64,000 nt of DNA from Clostridiales bacterium UBA6114 (lineage in GTDB: Bacteria; Bacillota; Clostridia; Oscillospirales; Butyricicoccaceae), in the NCBI GenBank assembly GCA_002423435.1, contig DIWE01000036.1, positions 201,684 through 265,683 of the forward strand, in the 5' to 3' direction. Under the pieces are notes generated by a model, which saw only the letters and a list, made by a program, of their open reading frames with translations, was not told the origin of the DNA and searched no databases. The first letter of the stretch is position 1, and each line of letters begins with the position of its first letter. This document shows positions 15,169 to 24,157 of this stretch, in pieces. The position numbers and the translations under genes are program-made.

Positions 15169-15888
15169 TTATTGCCGGAGGAAATCGGAAAAAGAAATTC
15201 CAAACAGCTTTTTACAGGTTACAGAAAAATGTGAGGAACTGTTGAAACCGGCGTGAATTGCTGCGGTCGTCAGGTTCTCACCCTGTATCACATAGCGATA
15301 TGTCTTTTCCATCTTTGCTATGACAAGATAGCTTTTTAGAGGTGTTTTGACCTGTTGCCTGAAAAGATGGGAAAGCCGGCTTTTTGAAAGGCAGGCGATA
15401 TCGCACAGACCTGAAAGCGTGCCTTTGTCGATGCTTTCGGATTCTTTGATCGCCTGCAAAACGTCAAGGATTCTCTCGTCCGATACGGCCGGCCCTACTG
15501 TCTGCGGGGAGCAAATAGAAAGCACCCCGGTATCCAATCGCTCCATATCCGTTTGTTTGCGGCACAAGTCCGAAACTTGTGCCGCAATTATTTCGTCCAG
15601 AATACAATAGCCCCGGCCACGAAGATAGGTTTTCTCCAAATAACAGGAGAGCTCGCTCGTTTCATCAATCAGCATGATCAATATATTAGTTCCCTGCGCG
15701 GCAACTGTGTGAAGGACATCAGAGCCGATGCAAATTCCGCCGCAGGTGAACCTGCTTCCTTTAACGGAGCATTCGATTTGATCGCCGACGCCAAAGATCA
15801 GATGCTTCGCAAAATGACGGTGCTCTTCCGGCGTTTTGTAGTGGGCAAAAAAGGTAAGATGATCTTTGGAATATACCATTTTCCGCAT
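15169..15888 (-). CDS. AraC-family transcriptional regulator
   Basis: A 239-aa regulator with a cupin-like N-terminal half (HLTFFAHYKTPEEHRHFAKHLIFGVG...) and a C-terminal AraC double helix-turn-helix, about residues 140-239: LSGLCDIACLSKSRLSHLFRQQVKTPLKSYLVIAKMEK and AAIHAGFNSSSHFSVTCKKLFGISFSDFLRQ. ATG at 15888 follows AAGGAGGGGC; a longer form from 15939 is less likely. It is read towards the hydrolase gene, 77 nt downstream, which it probably regulates. Confidence 0.88.
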   Translation of the reverse strand: MRKMVYSKDHLTFFAHYKTPEEHRHFAKHLIFGVGDQIECSVKGSRFTCGGICIGSDVLHTVAAQGTNILIMLIDETSELSCYLEKTYLRGRGYCILDEIIAAQVSDLCRKQTDMERLDTGVLSICSPQTVGPAVSDERILDVLQAIKESESIDKGTLSGLCDIACLSKSRLSHLFRQQVKTPLKSYLVIAKMEKTYRYVIQGENLTTAAIHAGFNSSSHFSVTCKKLFGISFSDFLRQ

Positions 15889-16062
15889 TGCAAGCCCCTC
15901 CTTTGCGCCCGTATTAAACATTTTGCCTGAGCCGATCAATATCGGGCGTGCTTACCCCGCTTTTTCCTCGAGTCGCGTCCCGGCGCAACGCATACCTTCG
16001 GCATTTAAATTGTCTCGACATGATATCCCTCCTCCACAGCCATGTGAGGCATATACACAAAA

Positions 16063-16088
16063 GGTGCCCGCGGAGCCCCGCGGGCGCC
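16063..16088 (-). terminator. Intrinsic terminator of the ABC pair
   Basis: In the minus direction an 11-bp stem (GGCGCCCGCGG / CCGCGGGCACC with one G-U pair, loop of 4) is followed by TTTTG, 31 nt after the stop of the second ABC gene at 16119. Confidence 0.75.
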
Positions 16089-16118
16089 TCCTTCCCCTTA
16101 TTCGTTTCTTGATGTTCG

Positions 16119-17879
16119 CTATACCATGCGCCAGCTGCCGGCCTTTTGCTGCTCCTGCCAAAGCTTTTGGTAGATACCGCCCTGTTTCAGCAATTCTTCG
16201 TGCTTTCCCGACTGGGCGATGCGTCCGTCATCCAGAACCAGGATCCGGTCCGCGCCTACGACAGACCGGAGGCGGTGGGCAATGACGATCACGGTCTTAT
16301 CCTTTGTCAGCGCGCTGATCGCCCCTTGGATCTGCACCTCGTTTTCGGGATCGAGAGCCGCGGTGGCCTCGTCTAAAAGTACAATTGGCGCGTCCTTTAG
16401 GAGCGCCCGGGCGATAGAGATGCGCTGGCGTTCCCCGCCCGAAAGGGTGGAGCCGCCTTCTCCAATCACCGTATCGTAGCCGTTTGGCATGGCCGTGATG
16501 AAATCGTGGCATGCGGCTGATTTGGCCGCTGTTATGATTTCGTCCATCGTCGCGTCCTGCCTTCCCATGCGGATGTTATTTGCGACGGTGTCGTGGAACA
16601 AATACACGTCCTGAAAGACCATCGCGATCTGCGACAAAAGCGTGTCGCTCTTCATATGGATGACGGGGACGCCGCCCACGCGGATCTCGCCCTTGTCCGC
16701 GTCCCAAAAGCGCGCGATGAGACGCGTGATGGTGGATTTGCCGGAGCCGGACGCGCCGACGAGCGCCGTCAGGCTGCGCGCCGGGGCCGTGAAGGAAATG
16801 TCGTGCAGGACCTCCCGCTCATTATAGCCGAAGGACACATGGGAGAATTCGACGGAAGAATCCCCTGGCGCTTTGTCCTCCTCCTGCTCGGGAAGCGGCT
16901 TTTCATGGAGTATGTCCTCGATGCGCCGCGCCGAGCGGTTCAGGCGGGTGAAATCCGCGATAAAATAGAACAGGGTCATCACCGGCTGATAGATGTTGAC
17001 GGCGATGAGCAGAAACGCGATATAGTACACGGGCGAAAGGCGGCCCTCTGTCAAAAGGCTCGTACCGAAGAGCATCACCACGGCGATCCCGCAGTTTAAG
17101 ATGAAACGGGAAACCATTGCCGTGGGCGCGGCCGCCGCCTCGATACCGATGCTCTGGCGGCGCAGGTCGCCCAGGGAATCCCGGAGCGCCTGAAACTGGG
17201 TCCCGGCCCGGTTGAACGCCTTGAGCGTCCGGATGCCGCCGAGGTACTCGAGCGTGCGGGAGGCGGTTTCCTGCTGGGCTTTCATGAGCCGGACGCTTCG
17301 CCTGCCCATCAGGCGCTGCCCGAGCAGCGCGAACGGGATGGAGAGGGGCACGACGGCGACAAGGGCCAGCATCATGCGAAAGTCCAGGATCGCGAATATG
17401 ACGACCGCAAGGGACAGCCGGGCCGCCATTACCGTGATCATGGGCAGCATATGGGCAAAAAGCTCCTCAACGGTTGCGTAATCCTGCAGCATGACCGTGC
17501 TTAAGTCCCCCGCGTCCCGCTGGGCGTAAAAGCCCATGGAAAGGCGGCGCAGGTGTTCGCCCATGCCGATGCGGGCGTTTTTGATCGTGTCGGCGGTGGT
17601 GATCAGGCTGTATTGATAGTTATGTCTTTTGATAAAGAAATAAAGCGCCGTCTGGGAAAGCAGCACCGCGCAGAAAACAAGCAGCATATTTACAGGGATC
17701 GGCGCGCCGGGCGAAAGGACCGGCTGCAGAAACCCTAAAACGGCAAACAGCATGACGGCGAAGGGGATGGACGCCGCGTAATCGTCCAGAAACAGCCACA
17801 GCGAAAGTCTCAAGTATGTTTTCTGCTGCCCGAAGGTAACCCGGGCAAGCCATCCTTTAAGCCCCGGCATGTTTTGCAC
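16119..17879 (-). CDS. ABC transporter, fused membrane and ATPase domains (second subunit)
   Basis: A 586-aa half-transporter: six transmembrane helices in residues 1-320 and a nucleotide-binding domain after that. Walker A is GASGSGKST, the signature is LSGGERQRISIARALL and Walker B runs into IVLLDEATAALD. It pairs with the subunit at 17857-19683, with which it overlaps by 23 nt. Such AraC-ABC-ABC clusters in clostridia resemble the YbtP/YbtQ and IrtA/IrtB group, exporter-fold proteins that import siderophores. The TTAG-N6-CTAA repeat in front of the operon fits a metal role, but export of another compound cannot be excluded. Confidence 0.9.
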   Translation of the reverse strand: MQNMPGLKGWLARVTFGQQKTYLRLSLWLFLDDYAASIPFAVMLFAVLGFLQPVLSPGAPIPVNMLLVFCAVLLSQTALYFFIKRHNYQYSLITTADTIKNARIGMGEHLRRLSMGFYAQRDAGDLSTVMLQDYATVEELFAHMLPMITVMAARLSLAVVIFAILDFRMMLALVAVVPLSIPFALLGQRLMGRRSVRLMKAQQETASRTLEYLGGIRTLKAFNRAGTQFQALRDSLGDLRRQSIGIEAAAAPTAMVSRFILNCGIAVVMLFGTSLLTEGRLSPVYYIAFLLIAVNIYQPVMTLFYFIADFTRLNRSARRIEDILHEKPLPEQEEDKAPGDSSVEFSHVSFGYNEREVLHDISFTAPARSLTALVGASGSGKSTITRLIARFWDADKGEIRVGGVPVIHMKSDTLLSQIAMVFQDVYLFHDTVANNIRMGRQDATMDEIITAAKSAACHDFITAMPNGYDTVIGEGGSTLSGGERQRISIARALLKDAPIVLLDEATAALDPENEVQIQGAISALTKDKTVIVIAHRLRSVVGADRILVLDDGRIAQSGKHEELLKQGGIYQKLWQEQQKAGSWRMV

Positions 17880-19683
17880 CTCCCCGTATTTCCCACTTGC
17901 CGCGCCGCTCGCTCAAGTCTACAAGGCGGCGGTAGAGCCCGCAGCGCTCCATAAGCTCCCGATGCCGCCCTGCGCCGCGCAGGCACCCGTTTTCGAGCAC
18001 CAGGATCTGGTCGGCGTTTTCGACGGATTTGAGCCTGTGTGCGATGACGATGACCGTTTTCCCTTGGGCCAGACGCGCGAACGCCGCCTGTATTTTCGTT
18101 TCGTTTTCCGCGTCGGCATAGGCGGTCGCCTCGTCTAAAAGCACGATGGGCGCATTTTTGAGGATGACCCGCGCGATGGCGACGCGCTGGCGTTCGCCGC
18201 CGGAGAGATAGGCGTTGTCCTCCCCGATCACCGTGTCGTACCCCTTTGGAAGCGCCATGATCACGTCGTGGATCTGTGCCGCCTTTGCCGCCTCGACCAC
18301 CTGCTCATGGGCGGCGGCTTCATTTCCCATGCGGATGTTGTTCTCGACGGTGTCGCAAAACAGGAAGTTGTCCTGAAAGACAAACGAGACTAGGTCCATC
18401 AGCGCCTCCGGCGCGATGTCCCGCACGTCCACGCCGCCGATTTTGATCGCGCCCTCCCGCACGTCGTAAAACCGGAGGATGAGCTGCGCGACGGTGGATT
18501 TTCCGCCGCCGGAGGGGCCGACAAGCCCCGTCACCGTGCCCTCCGGCCCTGTGAAGCTCACGCCGCGCAGCACGTCCGCGCCGTTTTCCCCTTCGTCGTA
18601 AGCGAAGGAAACGTTCTCAAAGGAAATGTCGTGACGCGTAGGGACCTTGGGCTTTTCCGGCGCGGCGATTTCCGGCAGGGCCAGGATGCGGTCGATGCGC
18701 CGCACGCCCTCCTTGATGGCGTTTAAGTACATCATGAGGTAGATCATGTTTTCCATAGGCTCCCGGATTCCCGTACCCACCAGGAAAAACAGTAGGAGCA
18801 CCGGCAGAAAATCCGCATAGGATGAGGCGATTACCGCGAGGAAAAGCCCGACGGGCAGGATGAGAAGAAGCTGCGCGCCGAAGGCCGTGTAATAACCGCC
18901 CATGCGGGAGGCGAAAAAGCGTGTGATCTTCTCGATGATATCCGTATACTCCGTCACGCCGGCTTCAAAGCGCCGGAATGCGCCCAGCGTGCGGTTGAAG
19001 ACCTTCACGACCGGCATGCCGTGGATGTATTCGACAATGATGCCCTCCATTTTCTCCTTTTTGTCGTGCATGGCGATCTGATCGGCCTTGCCCGTCTCGG
19101 TGGCAAGCCCGCCGTACAGAAAAAACATGCCGAAAATCAGCGGGAGCAGGGTGGAAAGCGCCAGCCGCCAATCCATCGCGAACAGGTAAATGAATGTGGC
19201 GAGCGGCAGCGATACGGCCGCCGCGATGTCCGAAATGTGATGGGCAAGAAATTGTTCGATCTGCTCGACGTCGTCGGACATGGTCTTCTTGACGGCCCCC
19301 TGGGTCGTATGGGAGTAAAAGCCCAGGCTTATGTGCGAGAGCTTTTCCATAAGCTGTATGCGGATGCCGTAAAGAATGTTGAACGCCGCCGTATGGGACA
19401 GCACGGCGGAAAAATACGCGCACACGCCGTAGACGAGCGCCGCGGCCAGCGTGATCAAAGACAGCGTCCAGATCCGTTTTTCATCCATGGCGCCGTAGTC
19501 GGGCAGGCTTGCGACCAGCTCGCGCAGCACGCCGTAAATCGTAAAAAACGGCACAAGCCGTGCGCAGGATGAAAGCACGGAAAGAACGCACGCGGCCGTA
19601 AGCTGGCCCTTTTTGCCCCCGGCGAGCTCCAGCAGGCGGCCTAGCCCTTCTTTTGGCGCGCCTTTTTTGCGTTTTGGCATCAT
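17857..19683 (-). CDS. ABC transporter, fused membrane and ATPase domains (first subunit)
   Basis: A 608-aa half-transporter with about six transmembrane helices (residues ~35-300) and an ATPase domain. Walker A is GPSGGGKST, the signature LSGGERQRVAIARVIL and Walker B IVLLDEATAYAD. The last position is Asp, as in ordinary D-loops, but the second residue of the ALD motif is altered (A-Y-A-D). It is the first gene of the pair and follows the AraC gene by about 100 nt on the same strand. ATG 19683 (or 19680) follows GAGGAGGGATTT. Heterodimeric import or export of a siderophore-like molecule is the leading guess. Confidence 0.9.
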   Translation of the reverse strand: MMPKRKKGAPKEGLGRLLELAGGKKGQLTAACVLSVLSSCARLVPFFTIYGVLRELVASLPDYGAMDEKRIWTLSLITLAAALVYGVCAYFSAVLSHTAAFNILYGIRIQLMEKLSHISLGFYSHTTQGAVKKTMSDDVEQIEQFLAHHISDIAAAVSLPLATFIYLFAMDWRLALSTLLPLIFGMFFLYGGLATETGKADQIAMHDKKEKMEGIIVEYIHGMPVVKVFNRTLGAFRRFEAGVTEYTDIIEKITRFFASRMGGYYTAFGAQLLLILPVGLFLAVIASSYADFLPVLLLFFLVGTGIREPMENMIYLMMYLNAIKEGVRRIDRILALPEIAAPEKPKVPTRHDISFENVSFAYDEGENGADVLRGVSFTGPEGTVTGLVGPSGGGKSTVAQLILRFYDVREGAIKIGGVDVRDIAPEALMDLVSFVFQDNFLFCDTVENNIRMGNEAAAHEQVVEAAKAAQIHDVIMALPKGYDTVIGEDNAYLSGGERQRVAIARVILKNAPIVLLDEATAYADAENETKIQAAFARLAQGKTVIVIAHRLKSVENADQILVLENGCLRGAGRHRELMERCGLYRRLVDLSERRGKWEIRGGAKHAGA

Positions 19684-19782
19684 AAATCCCTCCTCTGGAT
19701 ATGCCTGTTTATCGGGTTCAGTGTAACATGCCCTGCGTGTCCGGCATATGTCCGGCAGGGATGAAGATTTGTCCCGGGCGGA

Positions 19783-20745
19783 TTATTTTATCTTGCATTG
19801 GCCCGGGTTGTAGCCGTAGGTCTTTTTGAACCGCCGGGCAAAGCTCGAAAGGCTTTCATACCCCACGATACAAGCGGCCTCCGAAACATCGCACTGCCCG
19901 CGTTCCAGGAGGTTTCGGGCGATGCGCATGCGCTCCTGCCGGACATAGCCGAACACGGTCGTCCCGTATACCTGCTTAAAGCCCAGCTTCAGCTTGAAGT
20001 CGTTGATGCCCGCGAGCCGCGCGAGGCGGGAGAGCGAAGGCGGGTTTTGCAAAGAACGGTCGATCAGCCGCTTCGCCTCCTGTATCGCCCGGACGTCCCA
20101 CCGGGAAAGAGCGGCGCGCTTTTCAGCGTCCGCGGCCGGCATGAGCACATGCAGGCGCAGGGCGAGCAGCTCAAAGGTCTTGCCCTCGAGATACAGCCGG
20201 CGCGCATAAGCCTGATAGGGGCAGCCCAAAATCTCATCGACGATCCGGGCGCTTTTTATGCCCGTGTCGTCGTCCAGCATGAAAAGCCCACGGCCGAAAC
20301 GACTGTCGGGATCGATCTCCATGCGCTGCCAGAACAGGGGCGAAAGCTCCATGCTTAATTGCAGGATACGTTTGTTTGCGGGAATCTGCAAAACGCCGGC
20401 CGCGTGGCTGCCGCAGAGAAACTGCACGTGACCGGAGGTGATGGGTCCGTCGAAAAGTATCCCGTTTACTTCGATAACCCCGGCTCCCTCGATGCAGTAA
20501 TTGAACTCGCTGTGGAAAAACCGCGCCTCGGACCGTATGTCCTGGGTTTCCCGAAACGTCATATCCATCCAGTTGAGCTTGACGCCGCCCGCCACGGGCA
20601 TCGAGCGGTAATACCCCTTGCCCGTCTCCTCGGGAAGCGCATATGTGCGCTCGGGGCCCGGAGTCTGTTTCAGGGGATTTAAGTTTCGCAGAAACTGCGC
20701 TTCAAATTCAGATTCTGTATTGCTGCATAACAGCATCTCCATCAA
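19783..20745 (-). CDS. AraC-family regulator of the ABC operon
   Basis: A 320-aa protein with an N-terminal sensing domain (about 1-215) and a C-terminal AraC DNA-binding domain with PSLSRLARLAGINDFKLKLGFKQVYGTTVFGYVRQERM and EAACIVGYESLSSFARRFKKTYGYNPGQ. Size and layout match YbtA/PchR-type activators that sense a siderophore and activate its uptake genes. It is divergent from nothing and read into the ABC pair. ATG 20745 lies behind AGAGGAGATGATTTG. The TTAG-N6-CTAA site at 20768-20783 separates its -10 region from the ribosome binding site. Confidence 0.88.
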   Translation of the reverse strand: MMEMLLCSNTESEFEAQFLRNLNPLKQTPGPERTYALPEETGKGYYRSMPVAGGVKLNWMDMTFRETQDIRSEARFFHSEFNYCIEGAGVIEVNGILFDGPITSGHVQFLCGSHAAGVLQIPANKRILQLSMELSPLFWQRMEIDPDSRFGRGLFMLDDDTGIKSARIVDEILGCPYQAYARRLYLEGKTFELLALRLHVLMPAADAEKRAALSRWDVRAIQEAKRLIDRSLQNPPSLSRLARLAGINDFKLKLGFKQVYGTTVFGYVRQERMRIARNLLERGQCDVSEAACIVGYESLSSFARRFKKTYGYNPGQCKIK

Positions 20746-20767
20746 ATCATCTCCTCTGTGGAACGTG

Positions 20768-20783
20768 GTTAGAAGGATCTAAC
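20768..20783. promoter_or_regulatory. TTAG-N6-CTAA operator candidate 3
   Basis: GTTAG (20768-20772), AAGGAT and CTAAC (20779-20783). On the minus strand it follows a -10-like TATTAT closely and precedes the araC ribosome binding site, a position suited to repression. Confidence 0.55.
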
Positions 20784-20916
20784 TTTATAATATCAGAATA
20801 TATCGCGTGAGTAAACGGAAAACGCGAGGAAAAGTATATGAGCGGCGCATACTTAAAAAAGCCAATAAACTTAAAAGCCTGAACAAGTACTGCCTGTACA
20901 GAAAAAATCGCTTTTA

Positions 20917-20970
20917 TAAAAGAGCTGTTGCACTCCGCATGGATCAATCCTTAGTGCAACAGCTCTTTTA
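20917..20970. terminator. 18-bp perfect stem-loop downstream of sigK
   Basis: Arms 20917-20934 and 20953-20970 (TAAAAGAGCTGTTGCACT and its exact complement) with an 18-nt loop. It lies 58 nt after the sigK stop and upstream of the araC gene. A T-rich tract (GCGATTTTTTC) follows in the minus direction some bases later. It probably ends the sigK transcript. Nothing else is seen in the 20746-21028 gap apart from the operator. Confidence 0.6.
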
Positions 20971-21028
20971 GCCTTAATGTTCTATCTTGAATTTTCCTCG
21001 AGAAGGCTTGAAAACCTGCCTGATTGCG

Positions 21029-21715
21029 TCAATCCTCAAATGCGCGCTGCAGCTTTGTCAGCGCGCGCTTTTCTATGCGCGATACATAAGAACGCGAAAT
21101 GCCGCACTGCTCGGCGATCTCGCGCTGGGTCTTCGGTGCCACATTGTTTAAGCCGTAGCGCATGATGATGATTTCGCGTTCGCGGGGCTCCAGAAGCTCA
21201 TAGACGTATTTTATAAGCTTTTTGCGCTGGTCGGAGGCGTAGATGGTGTCGAGCATCGTGTCCTCGCAGCTGATCATATCCATGAGCGCAAGCTCGTTGC
21301 CCTCGCTGTCGTTGTCGACCGGCTCGGACAGGGATACTTCGCAGGACTGGCGCCGCAGGGTCCTGAAATACATGAGAATTTCATTTTCGATACATCTGGC
21401 GGCATACGTTGAAAGACGTGCGCCCTTTTTCACATTAAAGGTGGAGATCGCTTTGATAAGTCCGATTGTGCCGATGGAGATGAGGTCATCCTGATCGTTT
21501 GTTGCCGAATAGTACTTCTTAATGACGTGCGCCACCAGCCTTAAATTGTGCTCAATCAGTTTGTTCCGGGCTTCCATGTCGCCTGTGGCGGCTTTTTGAA
21601 GCGCATCATATTCTTCCTTTGCCGAAAGGGGTCTGGGAAACGAACCCGTATTACCGGAAATCCTGAGGGTAAAGTAAAGGGCGTTCATTAGGAGCATTAC
21701 GGCAACAGAAAACAT
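21029..21715 (-). CDS. sigK: RNA polymerase sporulation sigma factor sigma-K
   Basis: A 228-aa sigma-70 factor that directs late mother-cell gene expression during sporulation. Residues 1-20 are a hydrophobic pro-sequence (MFSVAVMLLMNALYFTL) before PRPLSAKEEYDAL, as in pro-sigma-K. Region 2 contains ARNKLIEHNLRLVAHVIKKYY and DLISIGTIGLIKAISTFNVKKGARLSTYAARCIENEI; region 4 contains EPREREIIIMRYGL and TQREIAEQCGISRSYVSRIEKRALTKLQ. The reading frame is uninterrupted, with no skin-type insertion. AGGAGG precedes the ATG. Its 3' end is repeated at 10772-10798, which suggests it served as an integration site. Confidence 0.93.
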   Translation of the reverse strand: MFSVAVMLLMNALYFTLRISGNTGSFPRPLSAKEEYDALQKAATGDMEARNKLIEHNLRLVAHVIKKYYSATNDQDDLISIGTIGLIKAISTFNVKKGARLSTYAARCIENEILMYFRTLRRQSCEVSLSEPVDNDSEGNELALMDMISCEDTMLDTIYASDQRKKLIKYVYELLEPREREIIIMRYGLNNVAPKTQREIAEQCGISRSYVSRIEKRALTKLQRAFED

Positions 21716-21947
21716 ATGGACTTTACCTCCTGCGTATTAAGGGTCATACACCATAGTATTCGAGAAGGGCCGGTCCGTTTCCATTTATTTGGGCAAAACG
21801 CAGGAAAAATAAAAAAGCAAGCCGCTTTTTCACAGCTTGCATATGGCATTGTTTTTGCTTTGCAAAAGGGGAACACTCATCAGATTTATTAAGGCAAGAT
21901 CCTGCTTTTGTTGCGGGATAAAAAAACAGGATGAGGCTATACGCAGG

Positions 21948-22094
21948 TCAGTCGCGTTTCTTTTTCTTTCCGCAGTTTTCGTGATAAGGACAGCCCGAGC
22001 ATTCGCCGCAGCCCTTGTGCTTTCTTAAGCTTCTAAGCGCGAGGACGGCAAGGACAATAACAGCCGCGATGACTCCGTAATCCAGAGCGCTCAT
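21948..22094 (-). CDS. FeoB-associated Cys-rich membrane protein
   Basis: A 48-aa protein: one transmembrane helix (YGVIAAVIVLAVLALRSL) followed by a basic Cys-rich tail KGCGECSGCPYHENCGKK with four cysteines. This is the form of the small FeoB-associated proteins found next to feoB in many Firmicutes. It probably assists ferrous iron uptake at the membrane. ATG 22094 lies 9 nt after AGGAGGA; an upstream in-frame start at 22178 would run back into feoB and lacks a ribosome binding site. The gene starts 32 nt after the feoB stop. Confidence 0.85.
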   Translation of the reverse strand: MSALDYGVIAAVIVLAVLALRSLRKHKGCGECSGCPYHENCGKKKKRD

Positions 22095-22126
22095 TTTGCA
22101 TGCTCCTCCTTTTCGGGTATGTACCG

Positions 22127-24136
22127 TTAATAGCCCATCATCGTTCCGACCTGAAAGATCAAAAATGCGACAAGCCACGCAATCCCGGTCTGCATAACCA
22201 TATTGGAAATTGCCTCAACATACGAGCCAAGCTCCCGCCTGATTGCGGCAAACGCCGCGACGCAGGGCATGTAAAGGAGGGTAAAGCACAAAAAGGCAAA
22301 CGCGGAGAGCGGGGAGAAGATCTGCGAAAGAAGGGGCGGCAGGGACGCGGGATCGTTTACGTTCATCAAAACGGCAAGGGTGCTGACAACCGCTTCCTTT
22401 GCCGTAAGCCCGGTGATGAGCGCCGTGGATGCGCGCCAGTCGGAAAACCCAAGGGGCGCGAAAACGGGGGACAGGAACGAGCCGACGACGGCGAGCATGC
22501 TGTTTTCGCTGTTTGCAACCGGGTTTAAACGAAAGTCAAAACTCTGCAAAAACCAGATCAGGATGGTCGCGATGAAAATGACGGTGAACGCCTTGCGGAG
22601 AAAATCCTTCGCTTTTTCCCACATATGAAGCGTGATGCTTTTCCCCGAGGGGAAACGGTATGCCGGAAGCTCCATTACAAACGGGACCGGATTGCCACGA
22701 AATATGGTGCTCTTGAGCACGAAGCCGTAAAGGATGGCGACAACCATTCCGAGGATGTAAAGCGAGATCATGACCAGAGCCGCGTTTTCCTTGAAAAACG
22801 CCGCCGTAAACATCGCGTAGATCGGGAGCTTCGCGCTGCACGACATGAACGGAGTCAGCATAATCGTCATTTTGCGGTCGCGCTCGCTTGCAAGTGTGCG
22901 CGTCGCCATAACGGCGGGGACCGAGCAGCCGAAACCGATCAGCATCGGCACAAAGGACCGCCCCGAAAGCCCGATTTTCCGCAAAAGCTTATCCATTACG
23001 AAGGCGACCCTCGCCATATAGCCGCTGTCCTCCAAAAGGGAGAGGAAGAAAAAGAGGGTCAGAATGATCGGCAAAAATGAAAGGACGCTGCCGACGCCGG
23101 CGTACACGCCGTCGATGATCAGCGAGTGGACGATAGGGGACAGGCCGATCTGCGTAAGCGTGAGATCGGTGGCCTCGGTAAGCCGGGCGATGCCGAGCGA
23201 CAGAAGGTCGCCCAGAAACGGGCCTATCACGCCGAAGGTAAGCCAGAAGACAATACTCATGATCAGGAGAAAAATGGGGATTGCCAGATACTTATGCGTC
23301 AGGACGCCGTCGATCACCAGAGAGCGCCGCTGCTCGATCGTCTCGCCGACCTTGTGAACCGCTGCTGCGCTTAAATTCTCAATATAGACGTAACGCATAT
23401 CTGCGAGGGCGGCCTCGCGGTCCATCCCGAGGGAGGCTTCCATTTCGTCGGTGATATGCTTTAAGGTGTCGAGTTCGTTTTGATTTAAGCGCAGCGCTTT
23501 GATCGTGGGTTCGTCGCCCTCGACGAGCTTGGTCGCCGCAAAGCGCAGGGGAATACCGGCCGCCGAGGCGTGGTCCTCGATCAGATGCGCGACGCCATGA
23601 ATGGCGCGGTGCACCTCGCCCGAGCAGAAGTCGAGCCGCTTCGGCAGGATTTTTTGCTCCGCGACCTTGGCCGCGCGCGAGACAAGCTCGCTTATTCCCT
23701 GGTTCTTGCTCGCGGAAATCGGGACGACTGCGACGCCGAGCCTTTCCTCGAGCGCCGGGATATCGATGGAACCGCCGGAAGAGGTCACCTCGTCCATCAT
23801 GTTAAGTGCGAGCACCATCGGGAAATTGAGCTCGATCAGTTGCAGCGTCAGGTAAAGATTCCGCTCGATGTTGGTCGCGTCGAGGATATTGATGATTCCA
23901 TCGGGGCGCTCGTTTAAGAGGAAATCCCTTGTGACGACCTCCTCCGATGTGTACGGAGACAGGGAGTAAATTCCGGGAAGGTCGACGACGGTCATGTTTT
24001 TCGTGTTCCGGATACGGCCCTCTTTTTTCTCGACGGTTACGCCGGGGAAGTTTCCGACATGCTGGTTGCTGCCCGTGAGCTGGTTAAAAAGGGTGGTCTT
24101 TCCGCTGTTCTGGTTTCCGATCAGTGCCAGTACCAT
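22127..24136 (-). CDS. feoB: Ferrous iron transport protein B
   Basis: A 669-aa GTPase-permease for Fe2+ uptake. The N-terminal G domain has GNQNSGKTT (G1), VGNFPGVTVEKKEG (switch I) and DLPGIYSLSPYTSEE (G3), then LNMMDE (G4 variant). A helical GDI-like segment follows, then the membrane part from about residue 280 with two Gate motifs (GVIGPFLGD..., SGYMARVAFVMDKLLRKIGLSGRSFVPMLIGFGCSVPAVMATR). The Gate region keeps the conserved Cys. It is downstream of feoA by 21 nt and is the core of a feoA-feoB-Cys-rich operon. Confidence 0.95.
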   Translation of the reverse strand: MVLALIGNQNSGKTTLFNQLTGSNQHVGNFPGVTVEKKEGRIRNTKNMTVVDLPGIYSLSPYTSEEVVTRDFLLNERPDGIINILDATNIERNLYLTLQLIELNFPMVLALNMMDEVTSSGGSIDIPALEERLGVAVVPISASKNQGISELVSRAAKVAEQKILPKRLDFCSGEVHRAIHGVAHLIEDHASAAGIPLRFAATKLVEGDEPTIKALRLNQNELDTLKHITDEMEASLGMDREAALADMRYVYIENLSAAAVHKVGETIEQRRSLVIDGVLTHKYLAIPIFLLIMSIVFWLTFGVIGPFLGDLLSLGIARLTEATDLTLTQIGLSPIVHSLIIDGVYAGVGSVLSFLPIILTLFFFLSLLEDSGYMARVAFVMDKLLRKIGLSGRSFVPMLIGFGCSVPAVMATRTLASERDRKMTIMLTPFMSCSAKLPIYAMFTAAFFKENAALVMISLYILGMVVAILYGFVLKSTIFRGNPVPFVMELPAYRFPSGKSITLHMWEKAKDFLRKAFTVIFIATILIWFLQSFDFRLNPVANSENSMLAVVGSFLSPVFAPLGFSDWRASTALITGLTAKEAVVSTLAVLMNVNDPASLPPLLSQIFSPLSAFAFLCFTLLYMPCVAAFAAIRRELGSYVEAISNMVMQTGIAWLVAFLIFQVGTMMGY

Positions 24137-24157
24137 GCTTTTATAACCTTCTCCCGT

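Larger units (their letters stand above)
10772..21062. mobile_element. Putative genomic island inserted at the sigK 3' end
   Basis: The last 27 nt of this stretch (21036-21062, inside sigK) and its first 27 nt (10772-10798) match at 24 of 27 positions in the same orientation, as expected for attL and attR. Immediately inside the left repeat lies a decayed serine-recombinase C-terminus. The relic at the left end still encodes LTKLQRTFDE and a stop, parallel to the real SigK ending LTKLQRAFED, and is followed by a GGGTACCC hairpin and TTTT that could be the original sigK terminator. The cargo is transport and regulation (tetR, methyltransferase, MATE, hydrolase, two araC genes, ABC pair). Boundaries and mobility are inferred; no complete integrase remains. 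Confidence 0.5.

Noticed and set aside
21029..21715. A skin element interrupting sigK
   Set aside because: The sigma-K frame is continuous from the pro-sequence to region 4; any integration lies at the very 3' end rather than within the gene.
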